Made by a program: the position numbers and the translations under genes. A DNA stretch of 56,506 nt from Rikenellaceae bacterium (lineage in GTDB: Bacteria; Bacteroidota; Bacteroidia; Bacteroidales; Rikenellaceae). The first letter of the stretch is position 1. Each line of letters starts with the position of its first letter. The stretch spans positions 61,287 through 117,792 of the forward strand of contig SUZE01000004.1 of assembly GCA_015060075.1 (NCBI GenBank), written 5' to 3'. This document shows, piece by piece, positions 33,248 to 42,544 of this stretch. Below the pieces are notes generated by a model. That model was not told the origin of the DNA. It saw only the letters and a program-made list of their open reading frames with translations, and did no database searches.

Positions 33248-34102
33248 CTATTTGATTGGGCGTGCAGTCACGCTCTTTGCGTAGAGTGCCGAGGCAAACG
33301 AAATCTCATCTAGCAATTTTGTCTCGCCCACAAGCGAACACTTCGACTGCGGAACGATAAGATACTCTGCCGACACTTTATCCTTTGGTCCAAGCGGTTG
33401 CAACTGCGGATACTCCTTGTGTTTCTCGGTCTCAACCTTCACAACGATAGGCATACCCGACAAGTCATCGGCCTCGACAACTCCCGCCTTATCGCTGAAA
33501 CGGCAAACCATATACTCGTTCTTGTCAGGGGTAATTGCGATATTGAAAGTACGCACTGTTTCAGAGGTTGTTTTTGCACCGTAGAACATATCAAGACACT
33601 CCTTCTCCATTCGTGCAATCTCCTCCAAGGCGGCCTTCAAACCTGCGCCAAAGACATTCTCGCCTGCCTCGCCCGTAATAAGGTCAAGGCGATGACGGCG
33701 CAACGAGAATATCATCTCTGCCGTAGCCGCAGCCTGCTCCTCGGTGGTCTGCACCGTAGCCGACACCCTGTTCAAAGGGAGTGGCAAGGTATAAGGCTCT
33801 TGCTCCACCTTCGGAGCGACCTTCTCTGCCGCACCGAGAGCCAAACGACCATCGACCAACTCCACCGTAGAGTACTCCGAGAGGGTTGCTCGCTTGCCGA
33901 GATATTTCTGCGCATAGCGGGCATATACGCCCGGCTTAAAGTGCTCGGTAGCAACTCGCAAGGTTACATTTACCACCACAGGCTCTGCCTCGGCAACTAC
34001 CGTATTGCCCTGCTTGTCGTACAAGCCTGCCTTTATTGTATTTTGTGCGAAGGCCGTTGTGGCGATGCCTACAAGGGCTAAAATTGCAAAAATCTTCTTC
34101 AT
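33248..34102 (-). CDS. DUF4831-family exported protein
   Basis: This 284-residue protein has a signal peptide ending TAFA|QN. It matches the Bacteroidota-specific DUF4831 pattern: a GLYDKQGNTVVAEAEPVVVNVT-like first segment (given in part), KYLGKRATLSEY, an ISVSATV-type strand and an EEIARMEKECLDMFYGA region. The function is unknown. The start at 34102 is chosen for the signal peptide; upstream in-frame codons overlap the next gene. Its promoter lies within the 3' end of the TrmN6-like gene. Confidence 0.8.
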   Translation of the reverse strand: MKKIFAILALVGIATTAFAQNTIKAGLYDKQGNTVVAEAEPVVVNVTLRVATEHFKPGVYARYAQKYLGKRATLSEYSTVELVDGRLALGAAEKVAPKVEQEPYTLPLPLNRVSATVQTTEEQAAATAEMIFSLRRHRLDLITGEAGENVFGAGLKAALEEIARMEKECLDMFYGAKTTSETVRTFNIAITPDKNEYMVCRFSDKAGVVEADDLSGMPIVVKVETEKHKEYPQLQPLGPKDKVSAEYLIVPQSKCSLVGETKLLDEISFASALYAKSVTARPIK

Positions 34103-34122
34103 AATCGCTCTATTTAATGTTA

Positions 34123-34154
34123 CGAAGATAGGTGTTTTTCGTATGATTATCAAA
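34123..34154 (-). promoter_or_regulatory. Promoter of the DUF4831 gene
   Basis: On the minus strand: TTTG (34151-34154), 20-nt spacer, TATCTTCG (34123-34130; one mismatch to the -7 box). The -33 element overlaps the stop codon of the upstream methyltransferase gene. Confidence 0.6.
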
Positions 34155-34848
34155 ATTTAAGGTAAAAATCTTTTGTCAAGGCTCGGTATTCATCGGTGTA
34201 GTCGCCTCGCCGCCCTCGCTCGATAGCGATATTTTCGTGCGCTATTTCGGTTGGTTTCTGCTTTGCAAACTCGCCCATAACACGCTTTGCAGCACCGCCC
34301 TCTATCGGGCAGACATCGCAACGGCGCACAAGATGCAACTGCGTAAGCGACAGGTATTTTTCAAACTCCGTTACGGGCAAAATCAGCGCAAATTTGCCGT
34401 TTTCGGCAAGCAATCGGCAGACCGCCTTATCCAACTCCTCAAAGGTCAAATCGTGGGTATGGCGAGCAGTAGAACGCTTCGCATCGGGCGGTAGCAACGA
34501 GTCGATAAAATATGGCGGATTGGAGATTATAAGGTCGAATTTTTCGGCTGGGGAGAACTCCTGCACAGCGGTCTGTGCCACTTCAAGACGCTCCGCCCAA
34601 GGGGAGTTGTCGAAATTTGCTCTGGCTCTTTTGGCTGCGGTTTCGTCAATCTCGACCGCCTTCACCTGCGCCGTAGGGCTGCGTTGCGCCATTTGCAGGG
34701 CGATAACGCCTGTGCCCGTGCCGATGTCGAGAATGCGCCTTGCCCCCTCGCACTCCGCCCACGCACCGAGCAATACGCCATCTGTGCCGACCTTCATCGC
34801 CACATCGTCTTGCTCGACAGAGAATTGCTTAAAACGAAAACCGGACAT
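34150..34848 (-). CDS. tRNA1(Val) A37 N6-methyltransferase-like protein (TrmN6/YfiC)
   Basis: This 232-residue SAM-dependent methyltransferase has motif I LDIGTGTGVIALQMA and the N6-adenine motif NPPYF. The start MSGFRFKQFSVEQD... with KVGTDGVLLGAW is the TrmN6 signature; this enzyme methylates A37 of tRNA-Val in E. coli. The ATG at 34848 is preferred because the family begins with F-x-FKQF. In-frame codons further upstream (to 34902) only encode translated repeat words. It is not part of the restriction systems in this window. Confidence 0.88.
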   Translation of the reverse strand: MSGFRFKQFSVEQDDVAMKVGTDGVLLGAWAECEGARRILDIGTGTGVIALQMAQRSPTAQVKAVEIDETAAKRARANFDNSPWAERLEVAQTAVQEFSPAEKFDLIISNPPYFIDSLLPPDAKRSTARHTHDLTFEELDKAVCRLLAENGKFALILPVTEFEKYLSLTQLHLVRRCDVCPIEGGAAKRVMGEFAKQKPTEIAHENIAIERGRRGDYTDEYRALTKDFYLKF

Positions 34849-34855
34849 AAATTTT

Positions 34856-34891
34856 GCTATTAGCCATTGGCTTTTAGCCATTAGCATTTGC
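34856..34891 (-). repeat. 7-bp word array (GCTAATG family) before the TrmN6-like gene
   Basis: On the minus strand, GCTAATG/GCTAAAA/GCCAATG/GCTAATA words repeat in phase up to ~8 nt before the start codon. The same family precedes radA at 4822-4845. Confidence 0.8.
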
Positions 34892-34905
34892 AAAATTAGC
34901 AAAAA

Positions 34906-34935
34906 ACGGAAAACGGAAAGCGGAAAACGGAAAAC
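34906..34935. repeat. CGGAAAA word array
   Basis: Four 7-bp words (ACGGAAA/AGCGGAA variants) follow in phase, at the far side of the GCTAATG array. Confidence 0.8.
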
Positions 34936-34953
34936 TTTTTTGTTTGCGCCAAA

Positions 34954-35058
34954 TAGTAACGGCTACTAAGGGCTAGTAACGGCTATTAAGGGCCATTAAG
35001 GGAGGCGCAGAAAAATGCGTGCGAACCTTACTAGCCTTTACTTGCCATTACTCGCCCT
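34954..35058. repeat. 10-bp periodic array (TAnTAAsGGC) with an inverted second block
   Basis: Five contiguous 10-bp units (34954-35003: TAGTAACGGC, TACTAAGGGC, TAGTAACGGC, TATTAAGGGC, CATTAAGGGA) are followed by a 22-nt spacer. Three inverted 10-bp units come next (35026-35055), with CTTA just after. This and the neighbouring arrays fill much of the 547-nt gap between the TrmN6-like gene and the small secreted protein gene. Confidence 0.85.
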
Positions 35059-35093
35059 TAAAAATTAAATCGCACGCCCTTTTGCAGAAAATA

Positions 35094-35119
35094 AAAATAA
35101 TTTCTAAATTTGTGGTGCA
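35094..35119 (+). promoter_or_regulatory. Promoter block identical to 4548-4573
   Basis: These 26 bp are identical to the inverted block upstream of the HsdR-N-like operon and include a perfect -7 box TAAATTTG (35105-35112). It would drive a ~280-nt leader ahead of the gene at 35396. Confidence 0.6.
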
Positions 35120-35234
35120 GTCTTCGGATTGCGTACATATAGAAAGTGTTTTCGCAACCTTTGTGATAAAATTTGGCGATTTTAAGAAAACAAGGAAGCA
35201 ATTACACTCATCTCTTGTTTAGTTATGGCTATTG

Positions 35235-35275
35235 CACCATTCTTGGTGTGTACCCCATACTATTCAAGTGTGGGG
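35235..35275 (+). other. Two adjacent hairpins in the leader of the small secreted protein gene
   Basis: The first hairpin is CACCA-TTCT-TGGTG (35235-35248). The second is CCCCATAC-TATTCAA-GTGTGGGG (35253-35275, 8 bp with one G-T pair). They lie in a 277-nt gene-free leader between the putative promoter at 35105 and the ATG at 35396, and could be part of a structured RNA or a mobile leader. Short open frames across it lack coding character. Confidence 0.5.
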
Positions 35276-35395
35276 AGTTGTTTATTTGTTTTCGGGTTAC
35301 GCCAAATACCTATCACAAGATAAACGATATCAACCTCACACTTTCTTTTTATATAAACCGCACATTCGGGGTTGGTGGGCGAAAAACACATCTAT

Positions 35396-35866
35396 ATGAA
35401 AAAGATTTTATTAAGTTTTATGGCGCTATGTGTATGTAATATAAGTTATGCGCAGTTAGGAGTTAAAGACAATTCAGATACTAGTAATGTAATAGCGGCA
35501 GTGCACGATAGTTTTGAAATGTTTAAACACAATGAAACTTATGTATTAAGTGTTCATTGTACCGCCATTTCGCTTGGCATTAAAAAAATGCATGAACTCA
35601 CACCTGTTTTTATTAATTTGGGAAAGGGAAAAGATAATGCTATAAAATCTGTTACACTTTTGTTAAAGTTGTGTAAGGAAAATACAATAGAAGGTACGAC
35701 AATTACTGACCATGAAGGTAAAACACTCAAAGTATCTTCTTTAATATTCCCAAATACTCCATCAATAAGAATACTTAAAATACAAGAAACTGATGATTTT
35801 TTGCATTCTTGTATGATGACAGAAGATGCATTACAAATGCTTTTAAATAAGCTCAATAATGAATAG
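35396..35866 (+). CDS. Small secreted protein of unknown function
   Basis: This 156-residue protein has a clear signal peptide (MKKILLSFMALCVC...SYA|QL, about 20). The mature part is a small mixed alpha/beta domain with no recognised motif. The sequence is AT-richer than the neighbours, pointing to recent acquisition. The ATG at 35396 is chosen because it begins the signal peptide; an upstream in-frame codon at 35372 adds no sensible sequence. It stands alone, between repeat arrays and a hairpin on each side. Confidence 0.7.
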   Translation: MKKILLSFMALCVCNISYAQLGVKDNSDTSNVIAAVHDSFEMFKHNETYVLSVHCTAISLGIKKMHELTPVFINLGKGKDNAIKSVTLLLKLCKENTIEGTTITDHEGKTLKVSSLIFPNTPSIRILKIQETDDFLHSCMMTEDALQMLLNKLNNE

Positions 35867-35876
35867 CAAAGTTAAG

Positions 35877-35898
35877 CCGAGTAGAAATTTCTGCTCGG
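35877..35898 (+). terminator. Hairpin after the small secreted protein gene
   Basis: CCGAGTAGA (35877-35885) pairs with TCTGCTCGG (35890-35898) around an AATT loop. The following T content is weak, so termination efficiency is doubtful. Confidence 0.55.
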
Positions 35899-35939
35899 TA
35901 ATACCTTTAATTGTCAATTCTCAATTTGAAATAGCCTTG

Positions 35940-36728
35940 CTATTTCAGGAAGCCTTCGATGCCTGCCCCAAACAACGCAAAGTCGTATTTGACGGGGTCA
36001 TCGGCATCGTGATTGCGGAGGGCGGATGTTATCTCTTCGACTGCTTTCCAATCGTTGGAGTTGCGAGTGAGCAAGCCCAAGGCTCGCCCCATATTGCCCG
36101 TATGAACATCTAACGGCAAGTACAAAGCCGAGGTCGGTATGCGTTGCCATGCTCCGAAATCGACACCTCGGTTATCTCGGCGCACAAACCAACGAAAATA
36201 CATATTGAGTCGTTTGCACGATGCGCCCTTCGCAATTGAGGAGAGGTGCTTCTCGCAGTGTGGGCAATGCTCCACCTCGAAAAACTCTCGGCGCAACTCG
36301 GCAAGTACTCTCTGAATTGAGCCTTCGCGCTCATAGAGTCCCTGCACCGCCTCGCCAACACTACCCCACTTACCGCAGAGGTGGCGCAAACCCAAAATAA
36401 AATCGGTAAAGTCCTGACCATTGAAGGTGCGATGAACATAGCGCAAAAGCGGTTGTAAATCCTCCTCCGAGGCGTTCATCGTAAAGTCGAAAGGTGCGTA
36501 ATCCATCATCTCGACCATACGGCGTGCGCTCTTGACTATCGCCTTGCGATTGCCCCACGCAATAGTCGCTGCGAGAAAGCCCGCAATCTCTCTATCCTCC
36601 TGACGCTCAAACGAGTGGGGAATACTTATAGGGTCTGCCTCGATAAATTCGGGGCGGTTGTAGCGGTCGTGCAGAGTTTCGAGCAGTTCGTGCAACTCCT
36701 CGTGCGAAAGGTTAGAGTATCGCTCCAT
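35940..36728 (-). CDS. TIGR02757 family protein (DUF2400)
   Basis: This 262-residue protein matches the uncharacterised TIGR02757 family, related to helix-hairpin-helix DNA glycosylases: [17 protein letters not shown] and [11 protein letters not shown] near the N terminus, [17 protein letters not shown], and [16 protein letters not shown] near the C terminus. A role in nucleic-acid repair or modification is suspected but unproven. It overlaps the ABC ATPase start by 17 nt, indicating an operon with it. Confidence 0.9.
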   Translation of the reverse strand: MERYSNLSHEELHELLETLHDRYNRPEFIEADPISIPHSFERQEDREIAGFLAATIAWGNRKAIVKSARRMVEMMDYAPFDFTMNASEEDLQPLLRYVHRTFNGQDFTDFILGLRHLCGKWGSVGEAVQGLYEREGSIQRVLAELRREFFEVEHCPHCEKHLSSIAKGASCKRLNMYFRWFVRRDNRGVDFGAWQRIPTSALYLPLDVHTGNMGRALGLLTRNSNDWKAVEEITSALRNHDADDPVKYDFALFGAGIEGFLK

Positions 36729-37362
36729 CGCTCATAACTATTTTGCGGTCAGCCATTTCCGCCAATCGCTCATCGTGAGTAACCATAACTATCGTCTGTC
36801 CAAACTTCTCACGCACCTCGAACAGCAATCGCTGAATCTCATCGCGGTTGTGGGTGTCGAGGTTGCCCGTAGGCTCATCGGCAAGCAGCACCGAAGGTTT
36901 GTTCATCAACGCCCTCGCAATGGCAACTCGCTGTTGCTCACCGCCCGACAGTTGTGCCGGTTTATGCTCTGCTCGCTCCGACAAACCGACTGCCGAAAGC
37001 AGCTCCAAAGCCCTCTGCTTCGCCTCCTTGCGCTTTGCTCCGCCAATAAGTGCCGGCATCATCACATTTTCGAGAGCTGAAAATTCAGGCAGGAGGTTGT
37101 GAAACTGAAAGACAAAACCTATATGGCGATTGCGGAACTCTGCCGTACGCTTCTCGTTGAGCGCAAAGAGTTTTGTGCCGTTAATCTCCACCTCACCACC
37201 ATCGGCAGGGAGGAGTGTGCCGATAATCTGCAAAAGGGTTGTTTTGCCTGCGCCACTCGCACCGACAATCGAAACAATCTCGCCCTTCTCGACTTCAAGC
37301 GAAACACCTCGCAGCACCTTCAAGTCGCCAAACGACTTCTCGATATTAGAAACCTTTATCAT
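36712..37362 (-). CDS. ABC transporter ATP-binding protein (LolD/MacB-like)
   Basis: This 216-residue ATPase has Walker [10 protein letters not shown], signature LSGGEQQR, Walker [12 protein letters not shown] and the H-loop VTHDE. The TGNLD variant and overall length match LolD/FtsE/MacB-type ATPases that drive lipoprotein release or tripartite export. No permease gene is adjacent, so the partner must be elsewhere. It overlaps folP by 17 nt and TIGR02757 by 17 nt in one tight minus-strand operon. Confidence 0.92.
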   Translation of the reverse strand: MIKVSNIEKSFGDLKVLRGVSLEVEKGEIVSIVGASGAGKTTLLQIIGTLLPADGGEVEINGTKLFALNEKRTAEFRNRHIGFVFQFHNLLPEFSALENVMMPALIGGAKRKEAKQRALELLSAVGLSERAEHKPAQLSGGEQQRVAIARALMNKPSVLLADEPTGNLDTHNRDEIQRLLFEVREKFGQTIVMVTHDERLAEMADRKIVMSDGAIL

Positions 37363-38182
37363 TTTGGTTGAATTTTTCGTAAAGTTTTATCGTCTGCACC
37401 GCCTCTTTTATGTCGTGCACTCGGAGCAGTGTCGCACCCTGTCGCAACGCCTCCCAATGTACCACCTGCGTAGCCGACAACGCCTCATCGGGGGTTATGC
37501 CGAGAGGCTTGTAAATCATCGACTTGCGAGATACGCCCACCAACAACGGTTGCCCTAACTCCTTCAAGCGGTGCAACCCTGCAAGGAGTTTGTAATTCTG
37601 CTCCACCGTCTTGGCAAAGCCAAAGCCGGGGTCTAACACCACACGACTGCGCTCCACACCCGCCTTGTCGATTGCCGATAATCGCTCCTGCAACTCCTTC
37701 GCAACCTCGGCAACAACATCGTTGTATTCAGTCTGTCGCTGCATCGTCTGCGGTGTTCCTCGCATGTGCATCGCAATATAGGGCAGTTTGCGCTCCGCCA
37801 CTGTTGCAAGCATCTCCTTGTCGCCCTGCCCTGCCATAATATCATTTACGATAACCTCGCCAAAGCGGTCGGTGGCTCGGCGGATAATCTCGGCACGAAA
37901 GGTATCTATCGAAACAGGCGCATCGCCCGACACCTCACGAGCAGCCGACAGTGCCATTTCTACCCTCTGCCACTCCTCCTCGACCGATACATCTTCGGCA
38001 TCGGGGCGTGAGGAGTAACCGCCAATATCCAATATCACAGCACCCTCGTTCAACGCCCTCTCAACTCGCTCCGCCACAGCCTTGTGCGACTGCGTGCGAG
38101 AGTAGGCATAAAACGAGTCGGACGTGGCGTTCACAATCGCCATAACGCCACTCTGCCACAATATATTATCGAGATTGCTCAT
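37346..38182 (-). CDS. folP: Dihydropteroate synthase
   Basis: Dihydropteroate synthase condenses p-aminobenzoate with the pterin diphosphate in folate synthesis and is the sulfonamide target. The 278-residue TIM-barrel protein has the pterin and PABA-loop motifs in slightly unusual form: IVNATSDSF (usually IVNVTPDSF), DIGGYSSRP (usually DIGGESTRP), [24 protein letters not shown] and VGVSRKS. These differences lie at the sulfonamide-relevant loops. It overlaps coaE by 17 nt on the upstream side. Confidence 0.93.
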   Translation of the reverse strand: MSNLDNILWQSGVMAIVNATSDSFYAYSRTQSHKAVAERVERALNEGAVILDIGGYSSRPDAEDVSVEEEWQRVEMALSAAREVSGDAPVSIDTFRAEIIRRATDRFGEVIVNDIMAGQGDKEMLATVAERKLPYIAMHMRGTPQTMQRQTEYNDVVAEVAKELQERLSAIDKAGVERSRVVLDPGFGFAKTVEQNYKLLAGLHRLKELGQPLLVGVSRKSMIYKPLGITPDEALSATQVVHWEALRQGATLLRVHDIKEAVQTIKLYEKFNQNDKGF

Positions 38183-38765
38183 TGTTCATCATCTTGAAGC
38201 GATACGCCAACTCCGCAACATCTTTTTCGACATCTTCGAGGTGGATATTCACTATCGCAAAGTCGGCTCGCGCAACCAACTCGTCATCGCTCATCTGCGC
38301 CTTGACACGAGTCTCTATTTGCTCACGGCTTGCGCCATCACGCGCCATTGCTCGCTCTATACGCAACGGCAGAGGCGCCAACACCGCCACCGTCTTATCC
38401 ACCACCGCATCAAAGCCCGACTCGAACAAAATAGCCGACTCCAAAATGCAGTAGTCGCCCTCCTGCTCCTCTGCCCAACGCAGAAAATCTGCCTTTACGG
38501 CAGGGTGAACAATAGAGTTTAGTTTTGCGAGTTGCTCCTCCGAGCCGAAAACTCGGCTTGCAAGATATGGGCGATTGAGCGCACCATCAGTGTAGCACTC
38601 CTCGCCAAATTCGGCAACAAGAGCCCTGCGCAACTCCTCTGACTCGTTCATCAACGCCTTGGCGCGAGAATCCGAGTCGTAGAGCGCAACACCACGCTCT
38701 GCGAACATTCGGCAGACGGTACTTTTGCCGCTGCCTATACCTCCGCAAATGGCTACTTTAATCAT
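38166..38765 (-). CDS. coaE: Dephospho-CoA kinase
   Basis: CoaE catalyses the last step of coenzyme A synthesis, phosphorylating the 3'-OH of dephospho-CoA. Walker A is GGIGSGKST (8-16), followed by the DSDSRAK substrate motif, the LxSxVHP segment (NSIVHPAV) and a lid with RAMARDGAS. The 199-residue length is normal. The start overlaps the YbbR-like gene by 4 nt. Confidence 0.95.
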   Translation of the reverse strand: MIKVAICGGIGSGKSTVCRMFAERGVALYDSDSRAKALMNESEELRRALVAEFGEECYTDGALNRPYLASRVFGSEEQLAKLNSIVHPAVKADFLRWAEEQEGDYCILESAILFESGFDAVVDKTVAVLAPLPLRIERAMARDGASREQIETRVKAQMSDDELVARADFAIVNIHLEDVEKDVAELAYRFKMMNNEQSR

Positions 38766-39211
38766 TTCTGAGAGAGTGGAATATCATCAAAATCGCCGAC
38801 TGATACTATCTTTAAGTCACTGAAACGCACCGAAATAGCATCTTGCATTGAGATAGGCGAGATACGCACCTTATACTCCTTGGCAAGCGTATCTGTCGGC
38901 ATACCCTCCTCCGGTGTTGCAGGCTCCTCGATAATGTCGTAGTTGAGTTCCTCCAACGGAATAGTTGCACGGCGCGAAGCATAGAAGCCATAGCCAAAGA
39001 GGGTTGTCCCCTTACCCTCAACTACGCACGGCACAACCAAACGCTCACCATTGACCTTAACCTTTATATTAAAGTCGGTGGTGTAGGTGTAGTTCAGTTT
39101 TGAGATATACCAAAGTGTAAACGATACCGCCAAAAGTACCAAGAATACGGGCGAAATATAGTTGCGCAACTTCTGCGCCCAAGTCTTCAAAAGTGCAATA
39201 AATCTTTTCAT
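38762..39211 (-). CDS. YbbR-like domain protein, short form
   Basis: This 149-residue protein has one N-terminal membrane helix (about 19-37) followed by a single YbbR-like beta domain (TYTTDFNIKVKVNGERLVVP...). YbbR proteins such as CdaR often have several repeats; this one has a single domain and is shorter. The order ybbR-coaE is a common Bacteroidota arrangement. The function is uncertain. The promoter is extremely close to the start codon. Confidence 0.8.
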   Translation of the reverse strand: MKRFIALLKTWAQKLRNYISPVFLVLLAVSFTLWYISKLNYTYTTDFNIKVKVNGERLVVPCVVEGKGTTLFGYGFYASRRATIPLEELNYDIIEEPATPEEGMPTDTLAKEYKVRISPISMQDAISVRFSDLKIVSVGDFDDIPLSQK

Positions 39212-39215
39212 AACG

Positions 39216-39245
39216 CAAAGATAGTACTAAATACTCAATAATCAA
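39216..39245 (-). promoter_or_regulatory. Promoter of the YbbR-coaE-folP-ABC-TIGR02757 operon
   Basis: On the minus strand: TTG (39243-39245), 19-nt spacer, TATCTTTG (39216-39223). The -7 box is 4 nt from the ATG, so the transcript would be leaderless or nearly so. Confidence 0.65.
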
Positions 39246-39248
39246 CCA

Positions 39249-42200
39249 CTATTTCTCAATTTGGACAATCTTTCCGGTTGGAACATACCAGATATAACCC
39301 TTGACGGAGGTGTATCCCATCTGTTCCAAAATCTCGATATATTCGGAAATCTGTCGATGGTAGGCGTTGTTCTCCTCGCCAAATTTGTAGTCTATCACCA
39401 CAGCCTCACCACCTCGTGTCATCACTCGGTCGGGGCGTTTTGATGTGGCGTTCGGACGCAAAATATTACGTTCACGGTGCAACTCCTGCCAACTGCCATC
39501 AAACCATTCACCCGCAACAGAGTTGTCAAGTGTGTCGGTAACCTGCGCCTTCAAAGATGCAACCTCCTCACGGTTTAGCCCTCCATCTATCGCCATTTCG
39601 TCAAGTGTGCCAAAGATGTCGTCACGAGTTTCGGCACTCTCAAATGCACGATGGAGCCTTATTCCCATACTACGAGGGGTTAATTCGGTCGATTCATCTG
39701 CAAAGTAGCGAGATGTTGAAGTTCGTAGTTTTAGCGTTACGGGCGATGCACTATACTCCTTGATAACGATATTTTTTGCCCCCTCTCGCTCTTTGTGCGT
39801 AGGCTCCGGAGTATCAAATGTGCCTATTTCATAGTATTGATAGCCAAGGTTTTCAGTCTTCTGCATGCACTCTGCATAAATGTCAAGCAACATTGAGTCA
39901 ATGGTGTTGCCTCGCCTTTTGTTCGGTAGGAAAAGGTGTAGTTGCTCCTTAGCACGAGTGGTTGCTACATAGAGCATATTCAATGCATCAACACAGGTGT
40001 ATACCGTTTCACGAAAATAGCCATCAGCGAACAACGACTCCCCAACCGAACGGTTGAACGATACGGGGAACTCGCCGATATCGTTGAGATGTTCGCTTGG
40101 AGCAGGCTTTGTCCAGACAATATTTGAGACATAACCGCTCGAATCAAGAGGCTCCAACGACCACGAACAGCGAGGCATTACGATAACTTTGTTCTCCAAG
40201 CCTTTCGCCTTGTGTATGGTGAGAATTTCGATGGCTCGCTCGCTACGCTCAACACGCACCGATAATCCGTCACCCTTCTCACGCCACCACTTGTCGAAGA
40301 GTGCAATATCAGCAACTTTTCCTGCCGAGAAACGAGTGATATGTTCGTGTAGTGCCAATACATAAGCGGCTTCTCCCTTCAAAACCTCGGCATATCGAAT
40401 TGTGATATGGTTGAATGCCTCTTCGGGCGACATCATGCGTATCGAGTCGAGGAAGGCATGTTCCTCTTCGCTGAGTGTGGCGCCGAAATGGTCGTTGTTG
40501 CAGAGGTGGTTGTATTGAACGAGTGAGGTCGTGTCGTTGCGATTAATGGCAAGACGCATCACTGCAATAATGAGTTTTACGGCAGACGATGCTGTCAGAC
40601 TCAACGCCTCTTCGGTTGTAATCTCAAACCACAACTCCTTCGGGAATTGGTCACGATAGTAGAGCAACTCCTCGGCTATTTCCATACTCTCGCTATTCTT
40701 GCGTACCAAAATAGTGATGTCACGAGGCAGGTAACCACGCTCCAAAATCGCCTTTATGCGCTCGATGTAGAGTGGCATACCGTCCTTTCCTACCAACTCC
40801 GCCCCACTCTCTATCGGGGCAATAATGGAGATATACCCGTTGTTGGAGTGTTTGCGGCGAGATGTCTGCTCATGGTCGGCGTATGCTCTTTTCAGAGTGT
40901 CGTACAACTCCTCCTTACACTCTTGCGAGATTCGCCGTGCCTTGTCTGCATTGTCGAGTTGCGAGTTCAATCGCTCATTCTCTCGCTCTACCACTGATGA
41001 GAATAGAGAATTGTTAAACTCTACAATATTAGGCAGACTGCGCCAATTATTTTTCAATGGTATTCGTTCGCTATCGGGTAGGTTTTCCGCCACTTCACCA
41101 CCCAATATGCGCCAATCTCCTCCACGCCAACGATAGATTGACTGCTTGACATCGCCAACGATAAGTACCGAAGTGTCTGTTGATTGCGATATTGCATTGC
41201 GTAACAGAGGCAAAAAGTTGTTCCACTCCTTGGCGGAGGTATCCTGGAACTCGTCAATCATAAACTTATCGAAGTAGTTACCAACCTTTTCGTATATGAA
41301 CGGCGCCTCCGACTCCGATATAAAGCCTGCGATGGCGTGTTTTGTCTCGGATAGGAGCATAGAGTTCTCCTCACGGCACACCTCTTCAATCCTTGACTGC
41401 AAATCGTGCAGTAGGGCAAAACCTCGATAGTTGCGTGCGAGAATGCAATGCGTGTTTTCGAGTGTTTTGAGGTTGAGGTGGTCGCTATATATATCGTTGA
41501 ATATCTCCTGCAACTCTGTGGCAAGTGCAATAAGGTCGGACGTTGCCTTTCCCTTGTTAAACCACTCTTCGGGAGAGTCGGAGAGGTGTTTCAGTGTAGC
41601 ATCGGTTATCTTGTCGAGAGTTCCGGCGGCAACTTTGTCAAATATCTTTGTGAATTTCAACTTGAAATTATCGTGCGAAAAACCACGCTCCGAGATTGTT
41701 TTGAGTGCCCTCTCGCCCTTTGCCATAAAGGCTTTACGCCTCTCTGCGACAATCAAAGAGAAGTCGTGAATAGCCTTTTTTAGTGACTCCTTATCTCTAC
41801 TCTTTGCGATAATCTCCTTGGTTGACTCTTTGAATAACTCTCCGTTGAGGGCTGTTATGGCACTGCGAATATCCCATCTCTCTCCATCACTAATGCGCTC
41901 TTCGGTCAGCTCCTCCAACCACTTGCGCAACTCCTTATTCTTGGTAATATCTTCGATAAGAGCCTCCACACTCTTGGCAAGTACGGGCGCAGTATCCAAC
42001 TCCGTGGTAAAGTTCATATCGATACCCAACTCTCGCACGAAGGCTCTAAGTATGCGCTGGAAGAATGTGTCGTTTGTAAGCACCGTGAAGTGCGAATAGT
42101 CGTGCAGAATAAGCGAACGAACTATCTTTGCTCGTTTACGCAGGGTAGCTTCATCAAGTCCTGTTTCGTTGATAAGTTCTGCAAGATGGTCGCTCTTTGC

Positions 42201-42443
42201 TCCCGATGCAAGCAGATGAATCTCGGTCAAGATACGTGACTTCATCTCCTCGGTAGCCTTGTTCGTAAATGTTACAGCAAGTATACGTTTGTAGAACGAA
42301 CGGTCAAAATAGGGGTGTCCCTCCTCATCGTAGCGGTCACGCAGAACATCATAGATGTACTCGTGTGCGATGCGGTAGGTTTTGCCCGAACCGGCACTTG
42401 CAGGCACTATTACGGCTCGATTTTTGGCTATTGAGACACTCAT
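39249..42443 (-). CDS. UvrD-type helicase-nuclease (AddA/RecB-like)
   Basis: This 1064-residue DNA helicase of superfamily 1 has Walker A ASAGSGKTY (15-23), the helicase motif TNKATEEM, DEFQD (motif II) and a C-terminal PD-(D/E)XK nuclease (RPDRVMTRGG, VIDYKFG). It is the AddA partner of the AddB-like protein encoded on the other strand at 43352-46267. Together they would process double-strand ends for RecA-dependent repair and recognise a Chi-like site. The gene is divergent from the AddB-like gene, with a GIN-domain gene between, which is an unusual arrangement for addAB. The promoter has TAACTTTA (42463-42470). Confidence 0.9.
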   Translation of the reverse strand: MSVSIAKNRAVIVPASAGSGKTYRIAHEYIYDVLRDRYDEEGHPYFDRSFYKRILAVTFTNKATEEMKSRILTEIHLLASGAKSDHLAELINETGLDEATLRKRAKIVRSLILHDYSHFTVLTNDTFFQRILRAFVRELGIDMNFTTELDTAPVLAKSVEALIEDITKNKELRKWLEELTEERISDGERWDIRSAITALNGELFKESTKEIIAKSRDKESLKKAIHDFSLIVAERRKAFMAKGERALKTISERGFSHDNFKLKFTKIFDKVAAGTLDKITDATLKHLSDSPEEWFNKGKATSDLIALATELQEIFNDIYSDHLNLKTLENTHCILARNYRGFALLHDLQSRIEEVCREENSMLLSETKHAIAGFISESEAPFIYEKVGNYFDKFMIDEFQDTSAKEWNNFLPLLRNAISQSTDTSVLIVGDVKQSIYRWRGGDWRILGGEVAENLPDSERIPLKNNWRSLPNIVEFNNSLFSSVVERENERLNSQLDNADKARRISQECKEELYDTLKRAYADHEQTSRRKHSNNGYISIIAPIESGAELVGKDGMPLYIERIKAILERGYLPRDITILVRKNSESMEIAEELLYYRDQFPKELWFEITTEEALSLTASSAVKLIIAVMRLAINRNDTTSLVQYNHLCNNDHFGATLSEEEHAFLDSIRMMSPEEAFNHITIRYAEVLKGEAAYVLALHEHITRFSAGKVADIALFDKWWREKGDGLSVRVERSERAIEILTIHKAKGLENKVIVMPRCSWSLEPLDSSGYVSNIVWTKPAPSEHLNDIGEFPVSFNRSVGESLFADGYFRETVYTCVDALNMLYVATTRAKEQLHLFLPNKRRGNTIDSMLLDIYAECMQKTENLGYQYYEIGTFDTPEPTHKEREGAKNIVIKEYSASPVTLKLRTSTSRYFADESTELTPRSMGIRLHRAFESAETRDDIFGTLDEMAIDGGLNREEVASLKAQVTDTLDNSVAGEWFDGSWQELHRERNILRPNATSKRPDRVMTRGGEAVVIDYKFGEENNAYHRQISEYIEILEQMGYTSVKGYIWYVPTGKIVQIEK

Positions 42444-42522
42444 CTGCTTAAAAAATTTTCGTAAAGTTACTAATTAAAGATGAAAAAATTGGCTATTCCC
42501 GAAAAAAGTTGTAACTTGCATA

Positions 42523-42541
42523 CCTAATTATATATATTAGG
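42523..42541 (+). other. Palindrome just before the GIN-domain gene start
   Basis: CCTAAT (42523-42528) and ATTAGG (42536-42541) flank TATATAT, ending 3 nt before the ATG at 42545. It could fold over the translation start or be an operator for the divergent addA-like gene. Confidence 0.5.
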
Positions 42542-42544
42542 CTT

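Noticed and set aside
35019..35439. Short open frames in the leader region before 35396 (35019-35222 and 35173-35439)
   Set aside because: They run through hairpins and repeat words, start at weak codons and have no recognisable protein features; treated as non-coding leader.
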